Source: Parabacteroides chinchillae
GTDB taxonomy: Bacteria > Bacteroidota > Bacteroidia > Bacteroidales > Tannerellaceae
Direction: 5' to 3'
NCBI RefSeq assembly: GCF_900108035.1
Contig: NZ_FNVS01000011.1
Span: 62,001-126,000, forward strand
DNA length: 64,000 nucleotides
A model generated the notes under the pieces. The model was not told where the DNA came from. It ran no database searches and saw only the letters and a program-made list of their open reading frames with translations. Positions 8,757-16,914 of the stretch are shown here, in pieces (position 1 is the first letter of the stretch; each line of letters opens with the position of its first letter). Both the position numbers and the translations under genes were made by a program.

Positions 8757-9720
8757 TCTGGGTACAAGAAATTATTTTCAAAATCATTTTTTTTAAAGAA
8801 AAAGGCAAATAAAAAATCATAAATTTCAGTTTTTCCTTAAATGGCATTCTCAACTGGTTTATTGACTCAAAAGATGAAACAGGCTCCATCAATCCCATAA
8901 GTAATGTATTTTCTTGCTTAGATATCACAATTCTCTTTAATAACAGCCATAAAGGAAATAATCTAAAGTTATTTAAATATCTAATAACATATAAGTCTGA
9001 TATCGAAAATTTTCTCGCCACATCACACATAAACTTATATCCAGACAACAGATCCTCTACATTTTTTTCTCTATATACTGAAGTAACCGATTCCGTTCTA
9101 AATATCCATTGATACGTTATAGTTGCCAATATACGGACTTTTGGATTACATGCTGAAAAATAGAATGTAAAAGGATTATCTTCATGGTTACATTTTTCAA
9201 TAAAAGAAAGAGAATTTTCTTTGATAAAAGAAAGTTTATACAATTTATTCCACACTTGAGGATAGTATTTCTTACCAACAAGATAATGATATAAAATCTC
9301 TCTATCCAAAACTTCATTTTTTAAATGTAATGGATATTCTTTCGTTTGCACTTTTCTAACATAAGATCCAACCACCATATCATAATCATCATCTAATGAA
9401 TCTATAAATTGTTGTATTGCCGTTTTTTCTAAAATATCATCACTATCCATAAATAAAATATAATCTCCGGATGCATACTTAATTCCTGTATTTCTAGTCG
9501 CGCCAAGTCCTTTATTGACTCCATGATCTATTATCTTTATATTTTTTTGTGGGTAGTTATTACAACTCCTATACACAATTTTCATACTATCATCTTCTCC
9601 CCTGTCATCTATAATAACATATTCTATGTTTTCATATGTTTGGCTAAGAGCACTCAACAAACTATTTTCCACACAGAAAGCAACATTATAAACGGGAAAT
9701 ATTAGTGATACTTTTTTCAT
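8749..9720 (-). CDS. Family 2 glycosyltransferase
   Basis: The protein has 323 residues with a classical GT2 start: SLIFPVYNVAFCVENSLLSALSQTYENIEYVIIDDRGEDDS. The canonical DxD-type motif is MDSDDILEKTAIQQF around residues 91-105. The C-terminal half is typical of EpsE/WaaV-like enzymes that build repeat units at the cytoplasmic face. The two GT genes overlap by 8 bp and the FkbM gene lies 6 bp upstream, so they are co-transcribed. Donor and acceptor are unknown. Confidence 0.9.
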   Translation of the reverse strand: MKKVSLIFPVYNVAFCVENSLLSALSQTYENIEYVIIDDRGEDDSMKIVYRSCNNYPQKNIKIIDHGVNKGLGATRNTGIKYASGDYILFMDSDDILEKTAIQQFIDSLDDDYDMVVGSYVRKVQTKEYPLHLKNEVLDREILYHYLVGKKYYPQVWNKLYKLSFIKENSLSFIEKCNHEDNPFTFYFSACNPKVRILATITYQWIFRTESVTSVYREKNVEDLLSGYKFMCDVARKFSISDLYVIRYLNNFRLFPLWLLLKRIVISKQENTLLMGLMEPVSSFESINQLRMPFKEKLKFMIFYLPFSLKKMILKIISCTQNV

Positions 9721-9726
9721 TATTTA

Positions 9727-10689
9727 TCATTTAACTTGAGCAAACAATTTACTTTTAGTATGAATTATTTTATATCTTGGATTTGCCTCTAAAATTATAC
9801 GCTCTAACACCTCCGGATCATCAGGCAAATGATAAGTACAAATTGCTAGTTTAGGAGAGAACTTTTTCAAAACTTCTCGTGCACCTAACAGCATATCTCT
9901 TTCTGCACCCTCTATATCAGCTTTTATAAAAGATATTTTTTCTAAATTAGCCTGTTGAGCAAACGAATCTAAAGTTGTAATCTCTATTTTTTCATTTTTC
10001 CCCTCTTGTAATATTGCAATAGAATTAGCCTCTCCTTTGTCATTATCTATAAACATGTTACAGATACCCGAAATATTTCCTAACCCTTTCTTTATAGCAT
10101 AAAATCGGCCTTCATTTAGTTTAGCAGTTCGTTCTAGAACTTCAAAAGTTGTACTAGTTGGTTCAAACGCATAAGCTATTGCACCTTTAGCTGCGGCATA
10201 TGCTGAAAAATCTCCAATCCATGCTCCAGCATCAATTACAACATCTCCCTTCTCTACTTTAACATTTATACCATCTCCTTCGTAACCATATGGTCCTTCA
10301 TTTAAATAAGTATCCAATTTCCGTACCAATTCAGAATCATAGTTATCATTAAAAAGAACATAAAAGTAGAACGTATCTTGAAAAACATTTTTCACAGGAA
10401 AATGTTTTTCAAAGGGGACTAAGGCTCCTTTGAAATTATAAAATCTAAAATCTATCAACCATAATTTATCAAATTCTTTTTGATCTATCAATAAATACCA
10501 CCTATTTACTGCAGTAGAAAAAATATTTAATTTATTCGAAACTCCTTTTATAAAATAAGCTAATGATGCTTTCAAAGTACGCTCTCCACTTTTATATCCT
10601 ATCAAAGTATTGAACAGGAGTTTTATAGAAAAATTTGTTCTCAGAATACTTTTCACTTTTTTATCCATACAATTATCATAATAAATCAA
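9727..10689 (-). CDS. FkbM-family SAM-dependent methyltransferase (intact copy)
   Basis: The protein has 320 residues. The SAM-binding motif is VIDAGAWIGDFSAYAA, and the FkbM hallmark KISFIKADIEGAERDML follows later. FkbM enzymes usually O-methylate sugars in bacterial glycans, and one acting here would cap or decorate the repeat unit. The first seven codons (MIYYDNC) may not be translated, because Met8 begins a more typical basic start (MDKKVKSIL). It lies beside a second, broken FkbM gene. A 14-bp-arm inverted repeat at 10378-10412 lies within the coding sequence. Family call strong; the methylated position is unknown. Confidence 0.85.
   Translation of the reverse strand: MIYYDNCMDKKVKSILRTNFSIKLLFNTLIGYKSGERTLKASLAYFIKGVSNKLNIFSTAVNRWYLLIDQKEFDKLWLIDFRFYNFKGALVPFEKHFPVKNVFQDTFYFYVLFNDNYDSELVRKLDTYLNEGPYGYEGDGINVKVEKGDVVIDAGAWIGDFSAYAAAKGAIAYAFEPTSTTFEVLERTAKLNEGRFYAIKKGLGNISGICNMFIDNDKGEANSIAILQEGKNEKIEITTLDSFAQQANLEKISFIKADIEGAERDMLLGAREVLKKFSPKLAICTYHLPDDPEVLERIILEANPRYKIIHTKSKLFAQVK
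10378..10433. repeat. Compound inverted repeat inside the intact FkbM gene
   Basis: Left arm 10378-10391 (ttgaaaaacatttt) and right arm 10399-10412 pair perfectly over 14 bp around a 7-bp loop. A second inverted repeat (tcaaagg at 10409-10415, cctttga at 10427-10433) overlaps the first by 4 bp. Confidence 0.7.
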
Positions 10690-10714
10690 GAAAACAAATC
10701 ATATAAACTATTCT

Positions 10715-11493
10715 TTATTTTTTAAATGTTATAATAAGATTTTCGCCTTTTACATCTAATATATAATCATATATGGATAACGTAGACAAAACTGATTTAG
10801 CACATCCAGCTTGTATCCGATCATGTAATTCTATTATTAAAACATTTACTAAAGGAAGCCATTGATGAGCTGTTTCATCGAATATTTCTTTTTCAGCTCC
10901 TTCTATATCAATCTTCAACAAATCAATTCTAGGATAATTATATCTACATATTATTTCTGCTATTGTAATAGCAGAAATACTTGTACAAGTATTTCTGCTA
11001 TTGTAATAGCAGAAATACTTGTACAAGTATTTGACTCTTTTACTGAAAAAGCATCAAAATTCGCATCGCTAGAATTAAAACTTAAATAGCTAGATTTATT
11101 CCAAACTGCTGCTTTTAACAAATTTACATTCGAAAGATTTACTGTATTTAAATTTAATAATTCAAAATTGGAATCCTCTGGTTCAATAGCTATAACATTA
11201 GCTTCTGGCCATTTTTCTTTAAAATAACATGTTGCTAAACCAATATTTGCACCACAATCAATTATATATTTCGGAGACGATAACGCTATCTCATACTCCT
11301 TCGAACAAAATATTTGCTCCAATATACCTATATCACTAGTTCCTAACCTTAAATAAAATCTTCCCACTTTTATTACCTTTCCTCTCATGTAGAAAGGAGT
11401 AAAAAGACATAAAAACGACTTAATCCCCAAAATATTAAACAGTTTTATTACTTTTATCAGTTTAAACAATCTATATTTTAAATTCACTTCCAT
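10715..11493 (-). pseudogene. FkbM-family methyltransferase disrupted by a 38-bp tandem duplication
   Basis: The N-terminal part (11493 down to a stop at 10960-10962) carries the SAM motif YIIDCGANIGLATCYF. The C-terminal part, in another frame, carries RIDLLKIDIEGAEKEIF. The break is a perfect 38-bp tandem duplication (10952-10989 and 10990-11027). Because 38 is not a multiple of three, it shifts the frame. Removing one copy joins the frames through ...SAITIAEI|ICRYNYPRID..., the normal FkbM order, giving a 246-residue protein with no internal stop. The gene is therefore off in this sequence but could be restored by loss of one unit. It lies between an intact FkbM gene and a GT4 gene. An assembly error is possible but less likely given the clean structure. 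Confidence 0.9.
10952..11032. repeat. 38-bp tandem duplication made of two overlapping palindromes
   Basis: Two identical 38-bp units plus 5 bp of a third. Each unit contains an inverted repeat with 12-bp arms and a 2-bp centre (atttctgctatt / aatagcagaaat). It overlaps by 4 bp a 20-bp palindrome centred on cttgtacaag. At the junction the copies create a perfect 36-bp palindrome at 10967-11002. A repeat of this shape is prone to slippage. Confidence 0.92.
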
Positions 11494-11495
11494 TA

Positions 11496-12680
11496 TTATA
11501 ATAATTTTATTTTTTTAAAAAGATAAAGCCATTTAGCATAAACATCCGAAATGTTGTATTGTTGAACTTTAAATTTTGCCTCCTTTGCCATACTGCATCT
11601 CAATTCATCATTGCTAGCTAACTCAACCAAACTTTCAGCATATTTTTCGATATCAAAAGCAGGAACAATAACTCCATTCTTCCAATTATCAATCATATCG
11701 TAAATGGCAGAAAATGAATTAAAACCAACAGGAACTACTCCCATTGACATTGCTTCTAAAAAAACAGTAGGTAATCCTTCTATTACAGACGTTAAACATA
11801 ATATTGATGCTCTATCTATTAAAGGTCTAGAATTAGTAAAACCTTTAAGCTCTATTCTTTCTAAATTTAAACTATCAATAACTTCTTTACAATAAAACAT
11901 ATATTCCCCATCTCCAACTATGGTAAGTCTCCATTCAGGTATTTTATATTGTATTTTCTCCCACACTTTTAATAATATCCAAACTGCTTTTTCTACACGC
12001 AAACTCGCACAAAAAACTATTTCTTTTGATTTCTCTTCAATCGGAATATTACTTTGATAAAATGAAGATGGAGCTAATGAGTTCGGAATTACAAAAACTT
12101 TATGAGGGTTCTTTACTTTTACTATTGCTAAATATTCTTTAATGTAAGAAGGAGACAAAACCACAACTGCATCATGGAGATTGTATGCGTGCCTGTTATC
12201 TTTGGAAATTTTTTTCTTCAATAGGAACAAATACAAATTAGGAAAAAGACTTATTATGCTGTCTTTAATCGTTTTTGATCTTATACGAGGGAAAGAGTTT
12301 AGTAAGCAATATTTTTTCAATTGTATTGTATGATTCGGACAATTGTGTATTAACTCTACAAATTTTATAGTTGGTATTTCTCTCTTAATTGCCGAAAAAA
12401 AATCTTCTATTTCCCAGATAGGCAAATAAAAATTAAATATAACTTGAATTTTCTTCTCGCGTATAAAATGAACAATAGTTTCTACATTTTTTTGTGTATT
12501 ATACCTATTATTATCAGGCAATAAAACTCCATTTACACTTTCTTCGGATCTTTCTAAATACGCAAAATATAGACAACTTTCATAACTATCGTTAGTCAAC
12601 TGATCTGTCAATTGTTTATAAAACCAATAGAAGCTATTATTTGGTGTAAACGGAGAGTTATTGCATAAAAGAATATTCAT
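11496..12680 (-). CDS. Family 4 (GT-B fold) glycosyltransferase
   Basis: The protein has 394 residues. The C-terminal nucleotide-sugar domain shows the expected run: VFCASLRVEKAVWILL, WRLTIVGDGEY, and SVIEGLPTVFLEAMSMGVVPVG, which is the family E-x7-E region, around residues 300-325. There is no membrane segment. It should transfer one sugar to the growing lipid-linked unit. It ends 2 bp before the start of the broken FkbM gene. Upstream a 116-bp spacer with no clear gene separates it from the methyltransferase at 12797-13456, the first real break in the run of tightly packed genes. Confidence 0.88.
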   Translation of the reverse strand: MNILLCNNSPFTPNNSFYWFYKQLTDQLTNDSYESCLYFAYLERSEESVNGVLLPDNNRYNTQKNVETIVHFIREKKIQVIFNFYLPIWEIEDFFSAIKREIPTIKFVELIHNCPNHTIQLKKYCLLNSFPRIRSKTIKDSIISLFPNLYLFLLKKKISKDNRHAYNLHDAVVVLSPSYIKEYLAIVKVKNPHKVFVIPNSLAPSSFYQSNIPIEEKSKEIVFCASLRVEKAVWILLKVWEKIQYKIPEWRLTIVGDGEYMFYCKEVIDSLNLERIELKGFTNSRPLIDRASILCLTSVIEGLPTVFLEAMSMGVVPVGFNSFSAIYDMIDNWKNGVIVPAFDIEKYAESLVELASNDELRCSMAKEAKFKVQQYNISDVYAKWLYLFKKIKLL

Positions 12681-12796
12681 ATTTTATTAATTAAGCAGAC
12701 ACATATTAAAAAATCATTGTTTTGCTGTCTATTTTTAGATTTAACATAAATAGAATTTATTCACCAGTATTTCGCCAAATTTAAAATTAGATTCAT

Positions 12797-13456
12797 TTAT
12801 TTCTTACAGACCGCTACATAGTTTTGCGTGTAATCGTCATTAAAACACTTTTTGTCCATAAATACAAAGAACTTATTTGATAAGCACAAAAAACATTTCT
12901 TAATGGCATTAAGAAATGTTTTTCCCTGTACAGGGAAAAACAACCCTAAACTTATCATTTGCCCAATCATAGCCCACTTTCCTCCATTCGAATAAATTCG
13001 TATATCACAAAAACCGGCTTCCTCCAAGTATTTATTTATTCCAAATTTTGTAAAACGATGATAATCATATGGAGCTAAATGAACAGGCCAAACAAAAGGA
13101 ACAGATATTATATATGTCCCTCCAGGTTTTAATAATCTATAGCTTTCCGATACACATTTTCTTGTATCATATACGTGTTCTAATACCTGTGTAGAGATTA
13201 TGGTATCAAATGATTCATCATCCAAAGGAATATTTATTGCATCACATACTAAATCAACATTACCTTCATCTGATTGTACAAAATCACAGCCATAAATAGT
13301 ATCTACATATTTTTCCAAATAACTCGCATAAGGTTTATTTCCGCATCCTATATCCAATAATTTGCCTTTAGCGTTTTTTTCAAAGCATTTCAAAAGTATA
13401 GGATGAAGAAAATAAGAAGCAATATAGTCTACATCTGATAATTTCTTTTTTTTCAT
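12797..13456 (-). CDS. Class I SAM-dependent methyltransferase (Methyltransf_11 type)
   Basis: The protein has 219 residues. Motif I is LLDIGCGNKPYASYLEK (about residues 33-49), and downstream come FDTIISTQVLEHVYDTRKC and LLKPGGTYIISVPFVWPVH, all typical of small Methyltransf_11 enzymes. In a polysaccharide locus it probably methylates a sugar or a polymer end; a terminal methyl group can also stop chain growth, but there is no kinase or WbdD-like domain to argue for that. The start overlaps the end of the flippase gene by 4 bp. Two overlapping palindromes lie in the coding sequence at 12889-12940. Confidence 0.85.
   Translation of the reverse strand: MKKKKLSDVDYIASYFLHPILLKCFEKNAKGKLLDIGCGNKPYASYLEKYVDTIYGCDFVQSDEGNVDLVCDAINIPLDDESFDTIISTQVLEHVYDTRKCVSESYRLLKPGGTYIISVPFVWPVHLAPYDYHRFTKFGINKYLEEAGFCDIRIYSNGGKWAMIGQMISLGLFFPVQGKTFLNAIKKCFLCLSNKFFVFMDKKCFNDDYTQNYVAVCKK
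12889..12940. repeat. Two overlapping long palindromes inside the methyltransferase gene
   Basis: The first has perfect 17-bp arms around a single base (12889-12905 and 12907-12923, aaaaacatttcttaatg). The second is a perfect 22-bp palindrome (12919-12940, tttttccctgt / acagggaaaaa). They share five T residues. Confidence 0.88.
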
Positions 13457-14895
13457 AACGACTTATTTTTTATTAACAGAATTGTATCTTTTAAAATTTT
13501 TGATCCTAATAAATAACTTAAACTAAGATAGATAATTGCAGAAAAAAAGATCTTAAACCCTATCAACAAATAAATATTTACAATTTCTAGTGATAAAAAA
13601 TACACTATAATAAGTGTCACTATGATTATAAATAAATATGTTCCTACGTCTAGAAAAACCATTTTCAATGATAATTCTATTTCTTGATTCACACAATGGT
13701 GCCAATATAATAATGATAATAAAAAGCTAAATACATACACACTAACCATAACCATTATGCCCCATTTAAAAGCAATTAAAACTGAAACAATTTGCAATAA
13801 TCCCTGAAATATAGTTCCACTTAAATAAAGCTCTGAACGACCATGAGCTATTAATAACTGATTGTATAGAATTTGTAAAAATAAAAAAGCTCCCCATACT
13901 GATAAAATTTGTAAAACAGGAACAGAAGGTAACCATTTTTCGCCAAGCACTATACAAACAAACTCATGCGAAACAAATGCCAATCCAAACATTACAGGAA
14001 AAGAAACAAATGCCCCAAAACGACACATTTTACGAAACACATTTATCTGCCGTTCCTTATTATTTGAAGCTTCCACTAAAACAGGCTGGGCAACGGCATA
14101 AAACATCCCCCATAAAGATTGACTACCCATAACTACCCACTTCTGTCCTTGAGTGAAAAATCCAACATCTGTAGCATTATAAAATCGCCCTAACAATACA
14201 GGAAAAATATAAATATTTAATTGTTGAAATATATTAGTAATAAATAGTTTTAAACTAAATGAAAACATACCTTTTAATGGTTGAAAATTAATATCAAAAG
14301 AAGGTTTCCATGGAGCAAATATAAAACGCAGCAAAGCCCCTCCACAAATAAAAATCATACTTTGAAATACTAATGCCCAATAAGCATATCCTTTCATCGC
14401 AAGAGTAACTCCCACTATACCAGATAAAGCCATAACAGTTATATCAATCTGCGCCTGTTTTTTCACCATTAATTGTCTAAACAACACCGTATAAGAAACC
14501 CCTGCGCATCCATTAAAAAAAAAACTTAAAAAAACAACCCTAGATAAATTAGTTAACTCCGGTCGTTTGTAGAAATCAGAAATAAATGGAGCACAAAAAA
14601 ATAATATTATATAACAAACTAAGCCAACAAAGAATGTAAACCAAAATACCGCATTATAATCCTCATGCGCTACATCTTGCTTATTAGTTAATGCTACAGT
14701 AAAGCCACTATTTATAATGGTACCTGCAATCCCTGAAAAGATAGCTAACATACCAACCAAACCGTAATCTTCTGCATTCAAAATACGAGCTAAGTAAATG
14801 CCAAACAACACTCCCAACAATTGTTGTACCCCATTACTTACACCGCCCCAAAAGAGTCCTTTCACAGTCTTTTGCTTTAAAGTGTCTTTTTCCAT
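13453..14895 (-). CDS. Polysaccharide flippase, Wzx/MATE-like (Polysacc_synt family)
   Basis: The protein has 480 residues with about 12-14 membrane helices. The N-terminus (KGLFWGGVSNGVQQLLGVLFGIYLARILNAEDYGLVGM) is characteristic of lipopolysaccharide or capsule Wzx translocases. It should flip undecaprenyl-diphosphate-linked repeat units from the cytoplasmic to the periplasmic face, which places this locus in the Wzx/Wzy pathway rather than the ABC-transporter pathway. It starts 5 bp after the stop of the large membrane protein, the best candidate for the polymerase, and overlaps the methyltransferase by 4 bp. Confidence 0.92.
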   Translation of the reverse strand: MEKDTLKQKTVKGLFWGGVSNGVQQLLGVLFGIYLARILNAEDYGLVGMLAIFSGIAGTIINSGFTVALTNKQDVAHEDYNAVFWFTFFVGLVCYIILFFCAPFISDFYKRPELTNLSRVVFLSFFFNGCAGVSYTVLFRQLMVKKQAQIDITVMALSGIVGVTLAMKGYAYWALVFQSMIFICGGALLRFIFAPWKPSFDINFQPLKGMFSFSLKLFITNIFQQLNIYIFPVLLGRFYNATDVGFFTQGQKWVVMGSQSLWGMFYAVAQPVLVEASNNKERQINVFRKMCRFGAFVSFPVMFGLAFVSHEFVCIVLGEKWLPSVPVLQILSVWGAFLFLQILYNQLLIAHGRSELYLSGTIFQGLLQIVSVLIAFKWGIMVMVSVYVFSFLLSLLYWHHCVNQEIELSLKMVFLDVGTYLFIIIVTLIIVYFLSLEIVNIYLLIGFKIFFSAIIYLSLSYLLGSKILKDTILLIKNKSL

Positions 14896-14900
14896 CTATA

Positions 14901-16787
14901 CTATTCAACTACTTTATAAAAACACTCCCCATTTTCTACATCCTCTACTAATAAAGACAAATGAGAAAGAAAGTATTCTGAAGGCTTTGCACTCTTTAAA
15001 ATACGAATATATTCTATACGATTCTCAATGATGAAATTTATTCTAATTTCATCATCCGATATATCGGATGATGAAACTTTAGACTTCGCATAATAATCAC
15101 GGTAAGGTGTATGGTCAGTAGACCATTCGGCATCATTATTTCCTTTATTTATAGAATAGTGAATCACATTATTATAATAATAGTCCAACGCATCAGGGAA
15201 CGTTATAGCATCAACTACTCCAGAGACATAGTTTCCACCTTCTCCCAGCCTAATATGCTCTCCAATATAAAAACCAATACGGTATTCATCTTGTTCAGGT
15301 AAAAACTTTACTATCGTTGACTCATACTCCAGATTCATAGAATTCAAAGGTACAAGATCTTTATTATATACTTTACACGTAAACCACAAGCTGCTTCCAC
15401 AAAAACAAAATAAAAATATTTTTTTGTGTGCAGAAAATTCTTGTTTAGTTACCATAATCAAAAAAGTAACAGAGAGAAGAGTATACATAAAAATAGGAAG
15501 AGTGCCACTAATGAACTGCGTTGCATCATAGTTATAAGGACGCATTATTATACTCACTGTGATAGTAATAAAGCACAATATGCCATATACATATCCTATA
15601 TTAAGGAGAGGGTTCAAAGCTACATTCTTTCTATCTTTCCAACCTATAATAATTATTCCTATAATAAAATGAATATATGCAAGTATGTAAAGTATCGGTT
15701 GAGTAATATAAAGACGGAATAAATTCCAATGGAATGGTTCTCCCCAATGCGTACTGCGAGAGGAAGATTGCAAAATATACAGCAAATAGCATACTATTAC
15801 AAAAAAATAAGGCAACCAAAGTTTCCAATCAACAAATTTCACTTTATATGTATACCAAAACAAAAAGATACCTATCGTCCCCCATACCCCTACCAATAGA
15901 ATTATGTTAAGGATCGGAATTGCCAAAAGTAAATAATATGAGTATTTCTTTTTTCCGTACAAATAAGTAACTACAGCCATTTGAAAAAACATAATCACTG
16001 GCAACATTTTAGGGTAATTCAACCGATACGTACTTCCTTTAATTAATGAGACAAATTCGGACAAATATGATATTACATCCACCATTAAGAAGGCCGTCAA
16101 AACCAAGCCTAAATACATCCAGGATATCTTTTTCCGTATTTCTACTACTGCCAATAAAGAGAAAAATATCAAAATATTAAACAGCATTGGCATAGAAACC
16201 ATATAAGTAATAACAGCATTCAGTCCAAATATTTTATATAAAAAAGCATTCGTCCATAATTCAAAATAATGGTATGGTTGAGGTGCTATATACTTGAAAA
16301 AGTTATATTCAAGAAGACCATTCTCATACCCTTTATTTAAGTACTGAGACACTTTAGCATAATAGTCTAAATCACAAAAATAAGGAGAAAAAGCTCCCTT
16401 ATCGAAATCAATTATGCGATACACATAATAGATATAGAATATAGTATTTATCAAGAATACTATTAACAAATAGACCTTCCAAGAAGAAGTCGTATGAAGT
16501 TTTAAATTATTAAATGAACATTTTTTACAGGTAAAACAATATATCAGAAATAAACCTAGCAATATCCAATTAACTGTCAATCCTTTTGTCATTATAATTG
16601 AATAAATTATAACAAATGCTGTTAGTCCCAAAATAGAAGATGCTATAATAGAATAGGCAGAAAGTTCTTCTATTCTATTAAAAAGAACATATTTAATGCC
16701 CCTTCCTAATCCATAAAGAAACAACAACGTAATAATTGGAACAAAATAGTATAATGACAGTTCAAATACTGATATAGGCAAATTCAT
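14901..16787 (-). CDS. Large polytopic membrane protein, candidate polymerase (Wzy-like) or GT-C glycosyltransferase
   Basis: The protein has 628 residues with about a dozen hydrophobic segments between residues 10 and 470, then a soluble C-terminal domain of about 150 residues. There is an early acidic loop (CDLDYYAKVSQYL, about 137-149) followed by QPYHYFELW, reminiscent of the periplasmic acidic loop of GT-C enzymes. No other gene here encodes a typical Wzy polymerase, and this one lies next to the flippase, so polymerase or periplasmic transferase is the best guess. I do not recognise the family with certainty. A 30-bp palindrome lies in the coding sequence at 15047-15076. Confidence 0.6.
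   Translation of the reverse strand: MNLPISVFELSLYYFVPIITLLFLYGLGRGIKYVLFNRIEELSAYSIIASSILGLTAFVIIYSIIMTKGLTVNWILLGLFLIYCFTCKKCSFNNLKLHTTSSWKVYLLIVFLINTIFYIYYVYRIIDFDKGAFSPYFCDLDYYAKVSQYLNKGYENGLLEYNFFKYIAPQPYHYFELWTNAFLYKIFGLNAVITYMVSMPMLFNILIFFSLLAVVEIRKKISWMYLGLVLTAFLMVDVISYLSEFVSLIKGSTYRLNYPKMLPVIMFFQMAVVTYLYGKKKYSYYLLLAIPILNIILLVGVWGTIGIFLFWYTYKVKFVDWKLWLPYFFVIVCYLLYILQSSSRSTHWGEPFHWNLFRLYITQPILYILAYIHFIIGIIIIGWKDRKNVALNPLLNIGYVYGILCFITITVSIIMRPYNYDATQFISGTLPIFMYTLLSVTFLIMVTKQEFSAHKKIFLFCFCGSSLWFTCKVYNKDLVPLNSMNLEYESTIVKFLPEQDEYRIGFYIGEHIRLGEGGNYVSGVVDAITFPDALDYYYNNVIHYSINKGNNDAEWSTDHTPYRDYYAKSKVSSSDISDDEIRINFIIENRIEYIRILKSAKPSEYFLSHLSLLVEDVENGECFYKVVE
15029..15076. repeat. 30-bp perfect palindrome with overlapping inverted repeat in the candidate polymerase gene
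   Basis: Bases 15047-15076 form a perfect spacerless palindrome (tttcatcatccgata / tatcggatgatgaaa). An inverted repeat with 9-bp arms (15029-15037 and 15046-15054) overlaps it, so three tgatgaaa-type arms compete for pairing. Confidence 0.88.
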
Positions 16788-16914
16788 CGTTCTAGTTCTT
16801 AATCATATCGTTTACCTTTAAAAACGATTAAAAAGATTTTATTAAATATTCACTTTTAATACTACCAAATTCAACTATTCAGTGAACCGATAATAAAATT
16901 ACAACTTTTCATCC

